From JAHHLP01 sp041609895 (lineage in GTDB: Bacteria; Bacteroidota; Rhodothermia; Rhodothermales; JABDKH01): 44,817 nucleotides of DNA. This document shows positions 1-9,000 of this stretch, piece after piece. The notes beneath the pieces were generated by a model that saw only the letters and a list, made by a program, of their open reading frames with translations, did no database searches and was not told the origin of the DNA. The stretch is taken from positions 1 through 44,817 of the forward strand of contig JBFIPX010000007.1 of assembly GCA_041609895.1 (NCBI GenBank). The letters are read 5' to 3'. Position 1 is the stretch's first letter. Each line of letters opens with the position of its first letter. A program made the position numbers and the translations under genes.

Positions 1-89
1 ATCTGGCCGCGGGCGTATACCTCCTTCGGCTGACACTCGATGACTCCCGTCGGGTCACGGTGATGGACCGGACAATCGTGGCGATGTAG
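1..89 (+). CDS. C-terminal end of a type IX-sorted exported protein (partial)
   Basis: The window opens inside a gene. The frame starting at base 3 reads through 28 codons, beginning LAAGVYLLRLTLDD and ending IVAM, and stops with TAG at 87-89. The pattern Leu-Ala-Ala-Gly-Val-Tyr followed by a beta-strand and a short basic tail is the usual end of a type IX secretion C-terminal sorting domain. The same pattern appears at the ends of three other proteins in this window. Nothing can be said about the rest of the protein, which lies to the left. The gene converges on the spondin-like gene after only 34 bases. Confidence 0.6.
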   Translation, partial: LAAGVYLLRLTLDDSRRVTVMDRTIVAM

Positions 90-123
90 GTGCCACTGGG
101 CTGTGCCTTTGAGCCCGGTATCG

Positions 124-1104
124 CTAACGGCGAATCGTCACTGCCCTGACCTCGTCAATGCTGCGACCGGTTATGCGGAGGAAGTATAATTGACCGGCAA
201 GATCGCCTCCATCCCACAGTACCGTTCGCACCCCGGCGTCATCAATCCAGCCGACATCCCATCTACTTACCAAACGCCCGGCTGCATCGTAAAGTGACGC
301 GCGGAGGAACTGCCGCCTGTCCGACCGAACGTCCACGCTAAATCGTCCGTCGGCCGGATTTGGGTAGACGGAAGAAACCGCTGTGACCGGCAGGTCCGGA
401 ATCGGCTCGGTGACTACGACAGACTGAAGCGTGAATGTGAATGACCCCACGACATTATTCCCATCGAAGGGAGAGTCACTGAATTCGCGGACGCCCGCCG
501 GTGGATCCGTGTCCTGGTTGGCCGAGCGGTACGTCGTGCCGCTGTCTGTTCCGGCATCATGAACCACCAGGGATACGACGACTTCCTGTCGCCACGAGCT
601 GTTTTCCATGAGGTTCAACCCCGATACGCCAACGAACCAGTCGGGACTTGGTGCGACCATAGAAACAACGGTCACTAACGGAAAGCTCTCGCTCACGTTG
701 AATGTCAATGAAACGGATCCCGGAGAAATGCCAATGCCGCCTCCGCTGAGAACAAACTCGGCATTGCCGGCGCCGATGGCTGCTTCCACCTCCCCCAGAA
801 GCAGCGTCTTGCTTCCCGTCTCCGCCATGCTCTCAATTCCGTCCGACGCTAGCGTTCCTGGCTCCCAGAAATTAACGGCCTCGTTGTGCGTCCCGCCGAT
901 AAGGCCGGAGAAATGAGGGTTGGGTGGGAAGTCGGTCGGGTGCGTGGTGGTGCTCCAGGTGCTCTCGAAGGTCAGCTTATAGGTTGCCGTCGATAGGGGG
1001 CCGGGCTGTCTCGGCTCTGTTTCGTTCGCCGAAGCCGACCAAACTGGAAGTCCGCAAAGTAGGATCGTGGCGGCGAAATGGCTGGCGGTGCTCACGTGAG
1101 TCAC
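124..1104 (-). CDS. Exported spondin_N domain protein with type IX sorting tail
   Basis: A protein of 326 residues. Residues 1-27 form a signal peptide ending near SASA. Residues about 40-230 match the spondin_N fold: an opening Tyr-Lys-Leu-Thr-Phe-Glu-Ser-Thr-Trp strand, HFSGLIGGTHNEAV, FWEPGTLASDGIESMAE, the conserved SMVAPSPDWFVGVSGLNL core, and a late DAGTDSG acidic motif that in this family contributes to metal binding. Residues about 245-326 are a sorting domain with SVYPNPADGRFSV and AGQLYFLRI. The start at 1104 is GTG, with a second GTG three codons later. No in-frame ATG lies upstream, so the exact start is uncertain. The protein is probably sent to the cell surface or medium by type IX secretion. 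Spondin_N proteins are often extracellular adhesion proteins, but the ligand here is unknown. Confidence 0.85.
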   Translation of the reverse strand: MTHVSTASHFAATILLCGLPVWSASANETEPRQPGPLSTATYKLTFESTWSTTTHPTDFPPNPHFSGLIGGTHNEAVNFWEPGTLASDGIESMAETGSKTLLLGEVEAAIGAGNAEFVLSGGGIGISPGSVSLTFNVSESFPLVTVVSMVAPSPDWFVGVSGLNLMENSSWRQEVVVSLVVHDAGTDSGTTYRSANQDTDPPAGVREFSDSPFDGNNVVGSFTFTLQSVVVTEPIPDLPVTAVSSVYPNPADGRFSVDVRSDRRQFLRASLYDAAGRLVSRWDVGWIDDAGVRTVLWDGGDLAGQLYFLRITGRSIDEVRAVTIRR

Positions 1105-1116
1105 GGATTTCGTGCA

Positions 1117-1145
1117 TTGATAGCGCTTGGGCTATTGCCTATACT
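1117..1145 (+). promoter_or_regulatory. Sigma-70-like promoter of the FG-GAP gene
   Basis: TTGATA at 1117-1122 and TATACT at 1140-1145 are separated by exactly 17 bases. Each hexamer differs from the sigma-70 consensus at one position. Transcription would start near 1152 and give a leader of about 75 bases before the ATG at 1226. The site lies in the 121 bp gap shared with the divergent spondin-like gene, so the two genes may be co-regulated. It was recognised by eye only. Confidence 0.5.
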
Positions 1146-1225
1146 CATCCTCCACTCGTGTTTCCACGAATGCCCCAAGAGAGTATAACATTAGTCTAAC
1201 ATTTTGGACCCGGAGGTCTCTCGGT

Positions 1226-3124
1226 ATGCGAACTGCTACACTTCTCACAGCAATCGCGCTGCTCGTTTCCCTCTCCTCTGTATCCGCTCAGGAAATCGAA
1301 TTCGACCTGATCGTGCCTAATACGGCGCCGGGTGACCTCGGCGTTGGTTACACGACGGGCATCCACTCCGGCGCCCGCGACGTTAAGGGACCCTTCGACG
1401 GGGACGGCGACGGAAAGTACGAGGTATACGTGGCCGATTACACCGCCGGAGGCCGCGTGCATGTCGTGGAGAACGTTTCTGCGGACGTTTGGGAGCTCGT
1501 CTACACGACTCCCTTCCTGGATTCGACAGCCACGACCAACAACATTCGAGCGATTGCTGTCGGAGATCTTGACGGCGATAGCAAGGGTGAGATCTTCTTT
1601 CTCGCAGGCCGGAATTACAGCGCGACAAACCCGGACATTGGTGCACGCCCTCCTGGCCTTTACGCGTTCGAGAACGTCGGAGACAACGACTGGGGATCTC
1701 TCCCGGCAACGGTTTACGAGTTTGACGGTGACCTTCCAGACCGCTGGCGCACCGAGCACTTCGCGGTCGATGACGTGGACAACGACGGCGATCAGGAGCT
1801 GCTTATGTCGAACAACGGCAGCAACAACCGCTACGACAACTGGTACGTCTTCTCAGTTCAAAACGACATCGGCAGCGGCTTCGAGACGTGGACCCAGGAG
1901 ATTCGCTGGAGCTCGCGCGTTGACGAAGACTTCGATCCCGTCGATCGCGGCGGCGGAAGCGCCTACTCGGCAATTCCTGCTGACCTGAACGGAGACGGCC
2001 AGAAGGAGATCGTTTTCCAGTCGTGGAACAGCTTTAACGTCACTACTGCAACGGTACCCTCCGCGGATACCTATCAGACGGCCAGCCCGGCGGCCTTCCT
2101 GAACGCCTCAGCGACCGGCGACGACGTGTCGTTCTTTGGTGGAGTCGCAGTCGATGTGAATGGAGACGGCGACGATGAGGTCTTTTATCCCGTCCTTTGT
2201 TGGAGCAGCGGAAGCCCACGCCCGATCTGTGGCAGCGCCGCCATCGTGAACTATGAGTCCGGCGAAGATCCCCTGACCATCACGTCCGACAACGTGGCGT
2301 TTCAGGTTCTGGAGGGCATTTCCGAGCTTGGAATAACGGCGGGAGATCTTGATGGAGACGGAAAGATGGAAGTCATTGGCTCGGCATCAAGCTATACGGG
2401 TGAGAAGTTCGATGATGGCGAGGACCCCGTCTGGCTCCGGATAGCAGAGTACGAAGGAGGAGACGTTGAGGACCCGTCCAGTTACACGCTCCGCGATGCG
2501 CCATTCCCGGCAGACATGCTGGCGACGCAGTTCAATCGAATCGAACGTGATTCTCTGGGCGTGATGACGGTGTATCACGAAGAGGGAGATCAGGGACCCG
2601 AGTTCACCTCGAAACTCGCCTATCTCGGTGACCCAGACATGGACGGTATTAACGAGCTCGCCATCTCTATCCAGGGTGTTGACGATTCGACGTCCGTGAT
2701 TAGCGAGGTGTTCAATGAAAGTACGCGTCTATTCGAACGTACGACGGTCTCTACGTCGAGCAATGATCGTCGCGTGTTCCTGAAGATCATCAACGGTAGC
2801 GGCGGTGCGGTAGGTTTCGACGAAGAGAGGATCGTCCTGCCGTCGGACTACAAGCTGTTCGACAACTACCCGAACCCCTTCAACCCGTCGACGACCATCG
2901 GCTTCGAGCTGCCCCTGGACAAGAATGTCAACGTTCTGATCTACGATGTATCGGGTCGCCTGGTCAAGACGTTGATCGACAATCAGTTCCTCTCCGCGGG
3001 GACTCACGAAGTGACGTGGAACGGGCGTAGCGACGCCGGATTCCCGGTCGCCAGCGGCACCTACATCTACACGCTGGAGTACGGCAACTTCCGGCAAGCG
3101 AAGGAGATGGTGCTGCTCAAGTAG
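1226..3124 (+). CDS. Exported FG-GAP/VCBS repeat protein with FlgD-like type IX sorting domain
   Basis: A protein of 632 residues from the ATG at 1226, chosen because GGAGG lies nine bases upstream and the translation then begins with a clean signal peptide (MRTATLLTAIALLVSL, cleavage near VSAQ). The body carries seven Asp-rich calcium-loop repeats of the DxDGDGxxE type: DGDGDGKYEV, DLDGDSKGEI, DVDNDGDQEL, DLNGDGQKEI, DVNGDGDDEV, DLDGDGKMEV and DPDMDGINEL. Seven such repeats fit a seven-bladed FG-GAP beta-propeller like that of integrin alpha chains. The last 85 residues contain NYPNPFNPSTTI and a FlgD-like Ig fold, the typical sorting signal of this group. It is probably a secreted or surface-anchored adhesion or polymer-binding protein. 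The ligand cannot be read from the sequence. Confidence 0.85.
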   Translation: MRTATLLTAIALLVSLSSVSAQEIEFDLIVPNTAPGDLGVGYTTGIHSGARDVKGPFDGDGDGKYEVYVADYTAGGRVHVVENVSADVWELVYTTPFLDSTATTNNIRAIAVGDLDGDSKGEIFFLAGRNYSATNPDIGARPPGLYAFENVGDNDWGSLPATVYEFDGDLPDRWRTEHFAVDDVDNDGDQELLMSNNGSNNRYDNWYVFSVQNDIGSGFETWTQEIRWSSRVDEDFDPVDRGGGSAYSAIPADLNGDGQKEIVFQSWNSFNVTTATVPSADTYQTASPAAFLNASATGDDVSFFGGVAVDVNGDGDDEVFYPVLCWSSGSPRPICGSAAIVNYESGEDPLTITSDNVAFQVLEGISELGITAGDLDGDGKMEVIGSASSYTGEKFDDGEDPVWLRIAEYEGGDVEDPSSYTLRDAPFPADMLATQFNRIERDSLGVMTVYHEEGDQGPEFTSKLAYLGDPDMDGINELAISIQGVDDSTSVISEVFNESTRLFERTTVSTSSNDRRVFLKIINGSGGAVGFDEERIVLPSDYKLFDNYPNPFNPSTTIGFELPLDKNVNVLIYDVSGRLVKTLIDNQFLSAGTHEVTWNGRSDAGFPVASGTYIYTLEYGNFRQAKEMVLLK

Positions 3125-3145
3125 TCTCAAACCGCTAAAAACGGA

Positions 3146-3173
3146 GAGGGAGGGGCACGATCGCCCCTCCCTC
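3146..3173 (+). terminator. Intrinsic terminator after the FG-GAP gene
   Basis: An 11 bp perfect stem, GAGGGAGGGGC at 3146-3156 and GCCCCTCCCTC at 3163-3173, encloses a six-base loop and begins 21 bases after the stop codon. A short T-rich stretch (TTATT) follows and A-rich sequence precedes. The U-tract is weak, but the stem is strong and well placed. Confidence 0.7.
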
Positions 3174-3221
3174 TTATTGATGGTAGCACTGCCGTTGGGC
3201 GTCGGTAGCGAGATTGAAACC

Positions 3222-3242
3222 GGTGATTTGCCTCGAATCACC
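3222..3242. promoter_or_regulatory. Perfect 7 bp inverted repeat in the TonB-receptor leader
   Basis: GGTGATT at 3222-3228 and AATCACC at 3236-3242 form a perfect hairpin with a seven-base loop, followed by an AT-rich stretch (3250-3268). It sits 85 bases upstream of the TonB-dependent receptor start. It could be an operator, a leader hairpin, or a second weak terminator for the upstream gene. No clear -35/-10 pair was found beside it. Confidence 0.3.
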
Positions 3243-3326
3243 TCTACAGTTTTATTATCATACTATTTCGTACCGGCATTGTAAGGCGCTTCCGCCGGTC
3301 CACATAACCATGTTTGGCTTGAACGC

Positions 3327-6089
3327 ATGAGACTTTCCAGTACTCGGGCCCTTGGCCGTTTCGCAGCCTCCCTCGTCGTGTTTGCCATCTTCACCCTGCC
3401 AGCGCTCGGTCAGGGCAAGATCGCCGGCCGAGTCACAGACGCAGCAAATGGCGATCCACTGGTCGGGGTTAACGTCGTCATCGACGGGACCAGCCAGGGC
3501 ACGGTCACTGACGTAGATGGAAACTACATCCTGATCAACGTTCGTCCCGGGCAATACACGGTCGTGTTCTCATATATCGGGTTCACCAGGCATACCGTTT
3601 CTGGACTGCAAGTCACGACCGGTCAGACAACGCGGTACAACGTAACGTTGAGAGAGGAGGTGATCGAAGGAGAGGAGATCATCGTGCAGGCAGAGCGCCC
3701 GCTGGTCCAGAAAGATCTGACTGCGTCCAAGAAGACAGTAATTGCTGAGGAGATCGCGGCGCTTCCGGTTGAGAGCTTCTTTGGCGTGCTGACGACGCAG
3801 GCGGGGGTGAACACCGGTCCGGGCGGGGAAATCCACATTCGCGGTGGCCGCAGCAACGAGATCGCGTACCTCGTGGACGGAATGTCAGTGGGCAACCCCT
3901 TTAACACAAACGGCCTTGCGACGAGCGTCTCGACGGACGCGATACAGGAAATGACGGTCATTTCCGGCGCCTTCAACGCGGAGTATGGACAGGCGATGTC
4001 GGGCATTGTCAACCTGGTTACCAAAGAGGGCGGCGACGATTACACAGGATCCTTCAGCTTCTGGGGTGGAGACACTTTTACCTCGAACGACGACGTATTC
4101 TTCACCCCGTCCGACGTCGCCCTGCGCAATTACACGCTTGAGGGAAGTCTCAGCGGGCCTATCCCCTTCTTCAAGAAGATGCGATTCTTCGCGTCCGTTC
4201 GGCACGACGACGATGAGGGTTGGATCTACGGTCGGCGCGAGCATTCGCCGGGAGACTCAGCCAATTTCAACGCAGATCCGTGGTACTACGAGCTAAACGG
4301 CGTACCCGTCTCTGAGATCGAGGGACCGGTTGAAGGTGACTTGGTACCGATGCGGACCAGCGTCGGGACAAATTTCATCGGAAAACTCTCGGCCCGTCCG
4401 TGGGCGGGTACCAAAATGGAGTACTCGTTCCTTTTCGATGACGACGAGTGGACGTCGGTCGCTTTCTCCGACCGTTTTAATCCGGACGGAACCGCCACGA
4501 ACTACGATCGGGGAACCAATCATAGCCTGCACTGGACGCATTCGATCAGCGACCGCACGTTCTACACGATACGCGCTTCCTATCAGGACCAGAACTTCGA
4601 GAGGTATCTGTATCGTTGCAGCGAGGCATGTCGCCGCGGCGATGCTCCGGTAGATCCGCGCTACGTATCTACCGACCTGATCGTGGGATTCCCCGGTAAC
4701 AACTTCACCTTCGGCGGTGACGACAAGGGACACACTTACGAGAGTTCGCAGACCATCCGGGTGAAGGCGGACCTGACCAAACAGATGGGAAACATTCACG
4801 AAGCCAAAGCCGGCGTCGAAGGTATGTGGACAAGCCTCGACCGGGAGGTGTTTACGATCCTCTTCGATCTTGACCGATTCCGCGTGCCAACGGTGCCTTC
4901 CCTGGAATCCCCGCGCCACGACAAGTACGAGGGTCAGAAGGTGCGGCACTATGGCGGATACGTTCAGGACAAACTGGAATTTGAGAACTTCATCATCAAC
5001 GCGGGCGTCCGCGTCGAACACTTCCAGCCAAATGGGCTGACGGTTTCCGACCTGCTGGCGCCACCCGTCCCCGGCCAGACGTTCGAGGAACGGATGGGGC
5101 GGTTGGAGAAGGCAGACAACAAGACATTCGTACTTCCTCGCCTCGGCGTGTCCTTCCCCATCACAGATACGGGCATCCTACACTTTTCGTATGGACACTT
5201 TGCACAGATGCCCCCGCTCCGCAGCATGTTCATCAATCCGGAATTCGAGTTCGGCGCCGGAGAAACACCGACTTTTGGAAACGCAGACATGCGGCCGGAG
5301 CGCGCCGTTCAGTACGAGATTGGTTTGCAGCAGCAGATCAGCGACCATCTTGCGTTCGACGTAACGGGATTCTTCAAGGACATCCGAGACTACCTCGCGG
5401 TCCAGAACGTCCAGTTCAGCACGGTATCTGGCGAGAGCAACTACGCGGTGTTTCTCAACAAGGACTACGCCAACGTCAGGGGTGTCACGTTTGCGCTGAC
5501 CAAGCGGCGTCCGCGGAATGGCCTGGTGTCTGCAACCGTCGACTACACCTTTCAGAACGCGGAGGGCAACAACAGCGATGCGGGTGCTTTCTTCTTCAAC
5601 TTCCTGAGTGGACGAGAGAACGAGCTGGAGTTGATCCCGCTCAACTTTGACCAGCGTCACATCGTCTCGTCGACGGTTACGCTCACGCGGCCCAGCAGCT
5701 GGAGCGTGTCGTTCATCGGATCGTTTAGTACCGGCTACCCTTACACGCCGAATCTGATCGACCAGAACCTCGACCAGCTTCCGAACAACGGCCGCAAGCC
5801 GACGCAGTTTGACGTCGACGCACACCTCTCGAAGCAATTTAATTTCGACCGTTTCGGTGTTCGGCTGTTTGCCAAGGTATTCAACGTTTTCGACCGCCTG
5901 AACGAACGCTTCGTTTTCGACGAGACCGGAACTGCCAACTACTCGCTCAACGAGCGGCTCAACGTTCATGCGCCGTGGGTTTCACAGTATGGCCAGCCAG
6001 GCATTCACACCCTTGAGGAATGGGACACGCGCCCACACTGGTACTCGCGTCCACGGGAAATTAAGATTGGGGCGTCTCTAAGCTTCTAA
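3327..6089 (+). CDS. TonB-dependent outer-membrane receptor with carboxypeptidase-regulatory domain
   Basis: A protein of 920 residues, the usual size for this class. A signal peptide covers residues 1-28. It is followed by a CarboxypepD_reg-like beta-sandwich at about 30-115 (GRVTDAANGDPLVGVNVVI, GNYILINVRPGQYTV), a possible TonB-box-like EEIIV near residue 117, and a plug domain at about 125-235 with IHIRGGRSNEIAYLVDGM and AEYGQAMSGIVNLVTKEGG. The rest is a beta-barrel ending in aromatic Phe (IKIGASLSF), as expected for BAM-inserted proteins. It should import a substrate across the outer membrane using TonB energy. The substrate is unknown, and there is no SusD homologue beside it. The next gene overlaps its stop by one base (TAATG), so the two are translationally coupled. 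Confidence 0.93.
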   Translation: MRLSSTRALGRFAASLVVFAIFTLPALGQGKIAGRVTDAANGDPLVGVNVVIDGTSQGTVTDVDGNYILINVRPGQYTVVFSYIGFTRHTVSGLQVTTGQTTRYNVTLREEVIEGEEIIVQAERPLVQKDLTASKKTVIAEEIAALPVESFFGVLTTQAGVNTGPGGEIHIRGGRSNEIAYLVDGMSVGNPFNTNGLATSVSTDAIQEMTVISGAFNAEYGQAMSGIVNLVTKEGGDDYTGSFSFWGGDTFTSNDDVFFTPSDVALRNYTLEGSLSGPIPFFKKMRFFASVRHDDDEGWIYGRREHSPGDSANFNADPWYYELNGVPVSEIEGPVEGDLVPMRTSVGTNFIGKLSARPWAGTKMEYSFLFDDDEWTSVAFSDRFNPDGTATNYDRGTNHSLHWTHSISDRTFYTIRASYQDQNFERYLYRCSEACRRGDAPVDPRYVSTDLIVGFPGNNFTFGGDDKGHTYESSQTIRVKADLTKQMGNIHEAKAGVEGMWTSLDREVFTILFDLDRFRVPTVPSLESPRHDKYEGQKVRHYGGYVQDKLEFENFIINAGVRVEHFQPNGLTVSDLLAPPVPGQTFEERMGRLEKADNKTFVLPRLGVSFPITDTGILHFSYGHFAQMPPLRSMFINPEFEFGAGETPTFGNADMRPERAVQYEIGLQQQISDHLAFDVTGFFKDIRDYLAVQNVQFSTVSGESNYAVFLNKDYANVRGVTFALTKRRPRNGLVSATVDYTFQNAEGNNSDAGAFFFNFLSGRENELELIPLNFDQRHIVSSTVTLTRPSSWSVSFIGSFSTGYPYTPNLIDQNLDQLPNNGRKPTQFDVDAHLSKQFNFDRFGVRLFAKVFNVFDRLNERFVFDETGTANYSLNERLNVHAPWVSQYGQPGIHTLEEWDTRPHWYSRPREIKIGASLSF

Positions 6090-9000
6090 TGGAAAAACGA
6101 TCACACATGACAGCGATGATTTCGATCGCGCGCAAAACGCTTCTGCTTCTTGTATGCCTTGCGTTCGGTGCGCTCAATGCATCGGCACAGGACGCCAGCA
6201 AGAGGCAAAAGGATTGGGACTATTTCGATGTTTCCCGATGGCTCGACCAGCAGGCAAGCAATCAGGCCCGCGGGGGAGTTGTTGCCGACTGCCCGGATTT
6301 CACAAACCGGCGCGACGTCATCATGAACGGCAACAGGATCACGTCGCAGATCCAGAACTTCGGCTCGATTTCCTCGCCCGGCAACACGATTACGGACATC
6401 GTGTGGAACCGGCTTGGATACGGGTACGAGTTCGGCCCATTCGTAGCGGCTGAGATCATCGCCCCCAAAGAGGACCCGAACAGCGTTCTTCGGACGGACA
6501 CAACAGGCAGTCCACTTCTTGACGAAAATGGTGACTCGGTCTACGTGTGGCACATCGTGTCCGACGGCTTGACATCCAATGGCGGCGAGACTTCGCCCGA
6601 CGGTCTCACGTGGTGGGGATGGCAGCCGATTCCCTGCGCGCAGCCTGTAGGGAGTTTCGAAGGACTTCAGGTGGTCAATCCCGATTCGCGTTTCATTCCG
6701 ACCAGCGATGCCCAGGACGACGATCTCGACGGCAAGCCGGACTCTTGGCCCGACGAGTGGTTCAATCCGAATCTGCAGGAGTATGTCTGGCCCGGCGCTT
6801 TGCAACAGGGTGCCTCCAACGCCGACAAGGAGCTCCTGTACTTCATGAATGACTACTCCAACGAGGAGTTTGCCTATTACCCATTCGCCGACGACACGAC
6901 GAAACGCGGCTTGGGACTGGAAGTGGAGACGCGCATCTACCAGTGGGCGAATCCGCTCGCGGAAGACGTCATGTTCCTTGTCTACAAGATCACGAACAAG
7001 AGCGACAAGGACCTCGACAAGGTGATCTTCGGAATGTGGGGAGACCCGCATGTGGGCGGTCCGCGCGACTGGCCAGACGACTGGGCCTTCTTTGACAAAA
7101 GCCGCAACCTCGTGTACGCCTGGGACGACGACGGCCGTTCAGACATCGCAGGCGTCGTGCCGGGCTACTTCGGCTATAAATTTCTCGAGAGCCCCGGCGT
7201 GGGCAATGAGATCATCGACGGCGTTGCCTTCGATGGAGACGGCATCGACAACGACAGTGACGGCATGGTCGACGAGTCGTGGACGGATGGGCTGGACAAC
7301 GACGGTGATTGGAACGTAGAGACGGACGATATAGGAATCGACGGTATTCCGGGTACGGGTGATGAGGGAGAGGGAGACGGAGTGCCGACCGCCGGCAGCC
7401 AGTTCGACATCACCAAGCCAGGAGAGCCCAACTTTGAGTTCACGGACATCGACGAAAGCGACCAGATCGGTCTAACTTCGTTTGCTTCACCGCCTTTCGC
7501 GGGAAATCGCATCTCCAACGATGACCGCGTGTGGAACTTCGTCCAACCGGGCCGCTTCGACGTAGTGCCGACGGAGCCTGGAGACTACGTCTTCCTGTAC
7601 GGCTCCGGCGACTTCCAGCTTCGAGCGGGCGAGACGAAGCGGTTCTCCATTGCCCTGATTATCGGCGAAAACCTGGAAGACCTTTTCCTCAACTCCGAAA
7701 CGGCGCAGCAGATCTATAACGTCGGCTATCGCTTCGCGAGACCCCCGGACAAACCGATCGTGAAAGCGGTTGCCGGCGACGAGAAGGTCACCCTCTACTG
7801 GGGCAGTCGCTCGGAAGAAAGCGTGGACCCACTTTCGCGGACGATGGACTTTGAGGGCTACGTTATCTACCGATCGACCGACCACGAATTCAGCGATCTG
7901 CAGACGATCACCGACATCAACGGCTCCAAGTTCCTATTCCGGCCGCTGAAGACGGAGCGAGGCGTCGAGGCAAAGTTCGATCTCGACAACGGAATCCGCG
8001 GGCCGTCACCCATACCCTTTCCTCAGCGAGGTGTGGCGTTTGATCTTGGTGACGACACCGGTCTCTTCCACACGTTTGTCGACTCGAACAATGTGATTAA
8101 CGGGCAAACCTACTTCTACGCGGTGACCGCGTACGACCGCGGGTTTGAGGGAGGCGATGAAGGGAGTCTTCAGGGAGGCATCGCACCATCCGAGTCGGCC
8201 AAGACGATCACTTATGACCCGACAACGGACCGCTACATTTTCGACGTCAACACCGTGCGGGTCATTCCGGGACCGCGCGTGGCTGGTTACGCTCCTCCCT
8301 CCATCGAGGCGGCCGGCGGCGTGGTTCAGGAGAGCGGTATTGGCACGGGCGATATCATTCTGAACATCATTGACGAGTTCGCCATTCCGGAAGGTGGCAG
8401 CTTCCGGATCGACTTCGATGAGGTAGGGAGTGATCTCATCTATTCCGTGACCGACGAAGTGCCGAAGGAAATCCGAATCAGGGCGGTTCTCGACAAGGGC
8501 TCATCCGTTCAGTTCGAGAACATCGTTAGCGAAACGTTCGAGCTGCGGTCGCTCGGTGGCGCCGTCCTCACAGAGGGAACGGACTATACTTTGAATCCGG
8601 ACAACGGAACGGTCATCGTTTTGACCGGCGGGGCGGTAGCCAACGGAGATTCGCTGATTGCGACTTTCAAGTACCAGCCGATTCAGGCGAGCGATCTCGT
8701 TAACCAGGAAGAAGGAAACCCCCTCTTCAGCGGACTGCAGTTGAAGGTGCAGGACGAACCGCTCGATGTCAACCTTGATGAAGAGACGGGCACTGGCTGG
8801 GCGACGGGCGGCGAGGGCGTTGGTTTCAAGGTCGACAGAGCCTCGTCCGGACCCGGACGGATCCGGCAACCGGCGGACTACGAGATCACCTTCTTTGGAA
8901 GTCCCCAGACGACATCAGTCGCCACCAATCTCGAGCTGCCGTTCACAGTTGTGAACATAACCAGGGCGAACGAGCAGATCGAAGTGTTCGTGCCGGACCG

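Noticed and set aside
5178..5969. 263-codon open frame antisense to the TonB receptor
   Set aside because: Long antisense frames are common in GC-rich genes, and the plus-strand receptor is unambiguous.
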